From assembly GCF_013817345.1 (NCBI RefSeq), contig NZ_JACDCW010000004.1:1-64000 (forward strand): a DNA stretch of 64,000 nt, written 5' to 3'. This document shows positions 59,006-64,000 of this stretch, one piece after another. This DNA is from Methylibium sp. (GTDB taxonomy: Bacteria; Pseudomonadota; Gammaproteobacteria; Burkholderiales; Burkholderiaceae_C). The notes under the pieces are model-generated. The model was given only the letters and a program-made list of their open reading frames with translations. It did not search any database and was not told the DNA's origin. The translations under genes and the position numbers were made by a program. How positions within the stretch are numbered: the first letter of the stretch is position 1; each line of letters opens with the position of its first letter.

Positions 59006-60013
59006 TCAACGCGGCGGCGGTACGGTGGGGTCGAAGAGCCGTTGCCGCATCCAGGTGAGTGCGCGCGCCACGTCGGGCCGCTGGCGAAGCAGTTGCGGGG
59101 TGACGGAGACAGTCCGTCCCTCCTGCCGTTCGGCCAGCGCGAAGGAGAAGGTGTAGTAGGGCTCCTGGCCCATGCGCAGGTCGCTCATCATGAGGCGGCC
59201 TTCCACCTCGGCGGTCTTGAAGAAGCCGCGGCTGAACCAGGCCAGGCGCTCGGCGTGCTGATTGCCGCGCAACGCCTCGAACAAGGCCTCGCCGCGCGGG
59301 AATGCGTCGAAGCTCATGTGCCGCTGGTCGTCGAAGAGCGAACGAAACCCCTCGACGTAGCCTTCGGGCGTGATGGCGACCACCCGCCAGAGCAGCGTGT
59401 TGAAGGGCGTGGGAGTGACCAGCAGGCGCTCCACCGTCACACCCTGCTCTCGCAGTGCATCTCTCGCAACCGACTCCACCCGCTGCTGCGCGGCGAAGCT
59501 CCAGGCCAGATAGGCGCTGCTCAGCGCCAGACCCGCCAGGTTCCAGCGCAAGCCCCGCCGGTTGCTTGCGACCAGTGCGCCGCCCACGCCGACCAGCAGC
59601 GGCAGCGTGTAGAGCGGATCGATGATGAAGATGCTGCCCACGCCGTAGGGGTGGTCGGTGAACGGCAGGGCGAGCTGTGTGCCGTAGACCGTCATCGCGT
59701 CGAGCAGCGGGTGGGTCACCAGCACCAGCCAGACGGCAAGCCACCAGCGCCTGAAGCGATCGGCCTCGCCGTGCAGCCGGGCGATCAGGCCGGCGAGCAG
59801 CGGCGCGAGCAGCGTCAAGTAGAAAAGCGCGTGGCTCTGCGCGCGGTGCCAGGTCATGTTGCTGACCGGATCGCCATGGTCGATGAAGGAATCCAGGTCG
59901 GGCAGCGTGCCGCAGACGGCGCCCCAGAGCGCCGCCTTCCACACGGCCGTGCGCCGGCCCATCACGCCGATGCCGACGGCCGCGCCGAGTGCCAGTTGAG
60001 AGAGCGAATCCAT
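59006..60013 (-). CDS. Membrane-bound metal-dependent hydrolase (YdjM-like)
   Basis: MDSLSQLALGAAVGIGVMGRRT...GTLPDLDSFIDHGDPVSNMTWHRAQSHALFY...THPLLDAMTVYG. Confidence 0.92.
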   Translation of the reverse strand: MDSLSQLALGAAVGIGVMGRRTAVWKAALWGAVCGTLPDLDSFIDHGDPVSNMTWHRAQSHALFYLTLLAPLLAGLIARLHGEADRFRRWWLAVWLVLVTHPLLDAMTVYGTQLALPFTDHPYGVGSIFIIDPLYTLPLLVGVGGALVASNRRGLRWNLAGLALSSAYLAWSFAAQQRVESVARDALREQGVTVERLLVTPTPFNTLLWRVVAITPEGYVEGFRSLFDDQRHMSFDAFPRGEALFEALRGNQHAERLAWFSRGFFKTAEVEGRLMMSDLRMGQEPYYTFSFALAERQEGRTVSVTPQLLRQRPDVARALTWMRQRLFDPTVPPPR

Positions 60014-60127
60014 GGCGGCGCATTGTGGTGCGGGCGGGCCGGGCCTGCGCGCACGCGCAAGGGCGCCGGCTGCTAGAGTCGGTTTCGCCGGGGGTGGCTC
60101 GGCACAACTGCATCAGGAGTCCAGACG

Positions 60128-61003
60128 ATGCCCGCAGCAAGCTTCAGCGTCCGTGCCGTGTCCCTGCTCGTGTGCGCATGCGCCGCGATGTCGCTGGCTC
60201 CGGCGGCCGTCGCCGCGCCGGGTGGCCTGCCCACCAACGTGCAGCACACCGACTCCTCGCCGCAGTGGGAAAAGCTGCGCACCGCGCTGTTCAAGGATCG
60301 CAAGGTGGAAGCCGGCACAGGCAAGGTCGAGCTCACCGTGCCGCTGCGCGCCGCCTACGGCGCTTCCGTGCCGGTGAAGATCACGTCCAAGCTGCCGCAA
60401 GCGGCTGACCTTTACGTCAAGCGCGTCTACCTCCTGGTCGACAAGAACCCCTCGCCGGTGGCGGCCGTTCTGGACCTCACCACCGAGATCGGGCAGGCCG
60501 ATTTCGAGACACGGTTGCGGGTCGACGAATACAGCCACATCCGCGTGGTCAGCGAGCTTTCGAACGGCGAACTGCACATGCACTCGCGCTACGTCAAGGT
60601 GTCCGGCGGCTGCTCGGCGCCGCCGAACCGCGACCAGCTGCACAACATCGGCAAGACCGTGTTCAAGCTGCCTTCGGGCGTCAAGCTGAACGAGCCGACC
60701 GCCGTCGACGTGCAGGTCACGCACCCCAACGACACCGGCTTCGAGCTCAACAACGTCACCGTGATGTTCATTCCGCCGCACTTCGTGCGCAGCCTGAAGG
60801 TGAGCTATGCGGGACGCAAGCTGTTCGATGCCGAACTCGACTTCTCGATTGCCGAGAACCCGGCCTGGCGCTTCAACTTCGTGCCGCGCGGCGAAGGCGA
60901 GCTCACCGCCGAGGTCGAGGATTCCAAAGAAGGCCGCTTCACCGGTTCGCTGGCCGTGCGCGCGCCGGCCGACGTGGCTCAGGCCGGCGCGGCCGCGCAG
61001 TAG
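60128..61003 (+). CDS. SoxYZ-like carrier protein (quinoprotein dehydrogenase-associated type)
   Basis: SoxY-like half with YVKVSGGCSAPP carrier Cys fused to SoxZ-like half (HPNDTGFELNNVTVMFIPPHFVRSLKVSYAGRKLFDAELDFSIAENPAWRFNF). Confidence 0.85.
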   Translation: MPAASFSVRAVSLLVCACAAMSLAPAAVAAPGGLPTNVQHTDSSPQWEKLRTALFKDRKVEAGTGKVELTVPLRAAYGASVPVKITSKLPQAADLYVKRVYLLVDKNPSPVAAVLDLTTEIGQADFETRLRVDEYSHIRVVSELSNGELHMHSRYVKVSGGCSAPPNRDQLHNIGKTVFKLPSGVKLNEPTAVDVQVTHPNDTGFELNNVTVMFIPPHFVRSLKVSYAGRKLFDAELDFSIAENPAWRFNFVPRGEGELTAEVEDSKEGRFTGSLAVRAPADVAQAGAAAQ

Positions 61004-61038
61004 TCGCTGCGGTGCACGGGGCCGTCTCGCAGCGCGCC

Positions 61039-61572
61039 ATGGGCCGGATCTTCCTTGCCGCTTGCATGGCGCTCGCACTGCTGACCGGCGTGCCGGGCGA
61101 AGCGGTGGCGGGAATTCCTGCGGCGTACCAGCCGATCGTGATCGAGCCGACCGGCGCGCCCGCGAAGACCGAGTTCGACCTGACCGACGCACTGGCCCGC
61201 GCGCGACGCGAGAACAAGTCGCTTTATGTCTATCTGGGCGCGAGCGACTGCCGCTTCTGCCGCAAGTACGAGGCTTTCCTCGACGCTCACGCCGATGAAC
61301 TGCAGGCGGAGTTCGCGGCCCGCTACCTGGTGGTGGATTTGCGGAGTTCGCTTTCCAGGCCCTCCGGGCAGGTTTTCATCAAGGTGGGCGACAAGAGCCT
61401 GCCTTACGCCGAGTTCCAGGCGTCGATCGGTGACGAGCGTGCCCGACTGCTGGTCTACCCGAGCGTGTGGCTGCTCGATGCTCAAGCCCGGCCGTTGATG
61501 CAGATGCCCTCCGGGGCCGGCACCTTCTCCACGGTGCCCGAGCAGCTCGAAATCCTGCACCTCGTGCAGTAG
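61039..61572 (+). CDS. Periplasmic thioredoxin-fold protein (CRFC active site)
   Basis: Signal peptide; KSLYVYLGASDCRFCRKYEAFLDAHADELQ, YPSVWLLDAQARPL (cis-Pro). Confidence 0.87.
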   Translation: MGRIFLAACMALALLTGVPGEAVAGIPAAYQPIVIEPTGAPAKTEFDLTDALARARRENKSLYVYLGASDCRFCRKYEAFLDAHADELQAEFAARYLVVDLRSSLSRPSGQVFIKVGDKSLPYAEFQASIGDERARLLVYPSVWLLDAQARPLMQMPSGAGTFSTVPEQLEILHLVQ

Positions 61573-61791
61573 TTTTCGACGCGCCCTTGCAGTGCGTCGA
61601 GCGCTGTCGGCGTTGTCCGACAGCCGAACACGCCTGAGCCCGACTGCACTTGCGAGCGCTCGCCTTTATCTTTTCCGGGCAGTTGCAAACATCGCCGACC
61701 TGCGGCGCTTGCGCCTCTGGGCGAAAGCGCTGACGCCGGTACATCACACAGCCCCGCTCACAGGGCGGGCCTTTCTCTGAAGGAGCTTCTT

Positions 61792-62229
61792 ATGGACCGC
61801 AAACGATTGCTCACCCCCCTGCTTGTCACTACCTTTGCGGCGCTCGCCTTGACGGGCTGCGACAACCGGAACGACACCACCGTCGGCGAGCAGGTCGACT
61901 CGGCCATCGCGAAGGCGGATCGCAGCACCGAGAACGCCCGTGACCAGATGGCCGAAACGGCCCGTGACGCCCGCGCGGCCACGGCTGATGTGGTACGCGA
62001 TGCCGGCAATGCCGTCTCCGACGCGGCGATCACCGCTAGCGTCAATGCCGAACTCGCCAAGGATCCGGCTTTGAGCTCGTTGCGGATCGATGTCGACACG
62101 GCCAGTGGCCGCGTCGCCCTCAAGGGCAGCGCTCCCGACCAAGGTGCCCGTGACCGCGCCACACAACTTACTCAGAGCGTGGACGGCGTCACAGCGGTCG
62201 ACAACCAGTTGACCGTCAGCAAGAGCTGA
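61792..62229 (+). CDS. BON-domain lipoprotein
   Basis: Lipobox LALTGCD; ITASVNAELAKDPALSSLRIDVDTASGRVALKGSAPDQGARDRATQLTQSVDGVTAVDNQL. Confidence 0.93.
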   Translation: MDRKRLLTPLLVTTFAALALTGCDNRNDTTVGEQVDSAIAKADRSTENARDQMAETARDARAATADVVRDAGNAVSDAAITASVNAELAKDPALSSLRIDVDTASGRVALKGSAPDQGARDRATQLTQSVDGVTAVDNQLTVSKS

Positions 62230-62312
62230 TCAAAGTGGTCAAGCACTGATAGAGCGAAACGGTAGCCTCGCCGCGTCAAGCTGCGAGGCGCTGCTTTTCC
62301 GTTTCGACCGCC

Positions 62313-62340
62313 AAGCCAGCTCTTGCGAGCTGGCTTTTCT
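62313..62340 (+). terminator. Rho-independent terminator of the BON gene
   Basis: aagccagctc-ttgc-gagctggcttttct. Confidence 0.87.
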
Positions 62341-62465
62341 ACGTCGGCAGGCGGACGCAGCCGCCGCCGCCGTAACAGTCCCTGCGCCGCCCCGGCGGTA
62401 TGCCTCGCACGAGAATGTTCGCAGCGCCCCGGCCGGGCCGTGCTGGCCAACCTCGGAGATCCTGC

Positions 62466-64000
62466 GTGTTCACATGGTTCGAAAAGCTGGTGCACCCGTA
62501 TCCGCAGGGCGCTCCCACTGCCCCGCCGCACGGGCTGCTGCGCTTTCTCTGGGCCTGCACCGGCGGCATGCGTCCCTTTCTGATGGCGATGACCTTGTTG
62601 ACGGCCGCCATCGGCGTGTTCGAGGCGCTGCTGTTCGCCATGCTCGGGCGCATCGTCGACTGGCTGGCCGAGGTGCAGCCCGCGCAGTTGTGGACGCAGG
62701 AGCGCGGCACCTTGCTGTTGCTCGCGGCCGTGATCCTGGCCAGCCCGCTGCTTGTCGCCGTGCAGAGCCTGCTCAAGCAGCAGACGCTGGCCGGCAACTT
62801 TCCGATGCTGCTGCGCTGGAACTTCCACCGCCTGATGCTTGGCCAGAGCATGAGCTTCTACCAGGACGAGTTCGCCGGACGGGTGGCAACGAAGGTCATG
62901 CAAAGCGCGCTGGCCGTGCGCGACACCTGGATGATCCTGGCCGAGCTGCTGGTCTTCGTGACGATCTACTTCGTGACCATGCTGTTCATCGTCGGCACGC
63001 TCGACGCGTGGCTGCTGCTGCCCTTTCTGGGCTGGGCGGCGCTGTACCTCGGGGCGCTGCGCTTCTTCGTGCCGCGCCTGGGCTCCGTGGCGCGCGAACA
63101 GGCCGATGCGCGCTCACTGATGACCGGACGCATCACCGATGCCTACACCAACATCGCCACGGTCAAGCTGTTCTCGCACGCGGGGCGCGAAGCTGCCTTT
63201 GCGCGCGGCGCAATGCAGGAGTTCATGACCACCGTGCACGCGCAGATGCGACTGGTGACCGGCTTCGAGATCGTCAACCACACGCTCAGCATGCTGCTGA
63301 TCCTCGGCACGGCGGGCGCGACGCTTGTGCTGTGGGCGCAGGGAGCCGTCGGCGTCGGTGCGGTCGCTGCGGCCACGGCGATGGCCCTGCGCCTGAACGG
63401 CATCTCGCACTGGGTGATGTGGGAGATGGCCTCGCTGTTCGAATACATCGGCACGGTGCAGGACGGTATGAACACGCTGTCGAAACCGCACACGGTGCTC
63501 GACCGTCCCGGCGCGCGGCCGTTGATCGTGAGCCGTGGCGAGATCCGTTTCGACGACGTGAGCTTCGCCTATGGCGGCGAGCGCGCGGTGATCGATCGGT
63601 TGCAGCTGCACATCCGCGCCGGCGAAAAGATCGGCCTGGTCGGCCGTTCGGGCGCCGGCAAGTCCACGGTGGTCAACCTCTTGCTGCGCTTTCACGACGT
63701 GGCCGCGGGCCGCGTGCTGATCGATGGCCAGGACATTGCCGAGGTGCAGCAGGATTCGTTGCGTGAGCAGATCGGCATGGTCACCCAGGACACCTCGCTG
63801 CTGCACCGCTCGGTGCGCGAGAACATCCTCTACGGCCGGCCCGATGCGCTCGATGCCGACATGGTGGCTGCCGCGCACCGCGCGGAGGCGCAAGACTTCA
63901 TCGCCGACCTGACCGACCCGGCCGGCCGCCGCGGCTACGACGCCCATGTCGGCGAGCGCGGCGTCAAGCTGTCCGGCGGCCAGCGTCAGCGCATCGCGAT
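62466..64000 (+). CDS. ABC exporter, fused TM/ATP-binding (3' truncated by window end)
   Basis: GTG start VFTWFEKLVHPYPQGAP; TM domain; Walker A GLVGRSGAGKST; Q-loop MVTQDTSLLHRSVRENILYGRP; VKLSGGQRQRIAI. Not in ORF track because no stop is present. Confidence 0.93.
   Translation, partial: MFTWFEKLVHPYPQGAPTAPPHGLLRFLWACTGGMRPFLMAMTLLTAAIGVFEALLFAMLGRIVDWLAEVQPAQLWTQERGTLLLLAAVILASPLLVAVQSLLKQQTLAGNFPMLLRWNFHRLMLGQSMSFYQDEFAGRVATKVMQSALAVRDTWMILAELLVFVTIYFVTMLFIVGTLDAWLLLPFLGWAALYLGALRFFVPRLGSVAREQADARSLMTGRITDAYTNIATVKLFSHAGREAAFARGAMQEFMTTVHAQMRLVTGFEIVNHTLSMLLILGTAGATLVLWAQGAVGVGAVAAATAMALRLNGISHWVMWEMASLFEYIGTVQDGMNTLSKPHTVLDRPGARPLIVSRGEIRFDDVSFAYGGERAVIDRLQLHIRAGEKIGLVGRSGAGKSTVVNLLLRFHDVAAGRVLIDGQDIAEVQQDSLREQIGMVTQDTSLLHRSVRENILYGRPDALDADMVAAAHRAEAQDFIADLTDPAGRRGYDAHVGERGVKLSGGQRQRIA

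Noticed and set aside
1-64000. CRISPR arrays, rRNA operons, canonical tRNA genes, IS transposases
   Set aside because: No regularly spaced repeats, rRNA landmarks, tRNA cloverleaf (other than tmRNA) or DDE-type transposase ORFs seen by eye; a tRNAscan/CRISPR finder run would be needed to exclude weak cases.

Overview
GC-rich chromosomal window. Gene order and protein families look like Burkholderiales (betaproteobacteria); this taxonomy is inferred, not searched. Most of it is core genome: a PepSY/OmpR-type two-component operon, dnaE, the conserved gyrA-DUF2059-serC-pheA-tyrA-aroA/cmk(fused)-rpsA-ihfB-lapA-lapB-hldA block, ompA-like/ubiG/gph, ssrA (tmRNA), and many transporters and metabolic enzymes. 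The clearest accessory segment is a small or remnant tyrosine-integrase element immediately 3' of ssrA (~25169-27540). It has four copies of a CAGTAAC/GTTACTG heptamer flanking the integrase promoter region (candidate arm-type sites), an uncharacterised 192-aa cargo protein and an AlpA-like regulator. Other points of interest are: a MoaD/ThiS-like beta-grasp protein ending in GG paired with a six-Asp-box BNR propeller; a frameshifted and truncated response-regulator relic abutting another broken ORF; a SoxYZ-like carrier paired with a thioredoxin-fold protein; an orphan membrane-anchored TAXI solute-binding protein overlapping an NDH-2 gene; a tungstate/molybdate-type ABC permease/ATPase without a neighbouring binding protein; a Ser/Thr kinase with a probable extracytoplasmic four-Cys C-terminal module; and a tandem-duplicated terminator downstream of a cold-shock gene. 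I found no CRISPR array, rRNA or tRNA other than tmRNA. No single locus is proven to be a new system. The best candidates are the MoaD-BNR pair and the ssrA-linked element.
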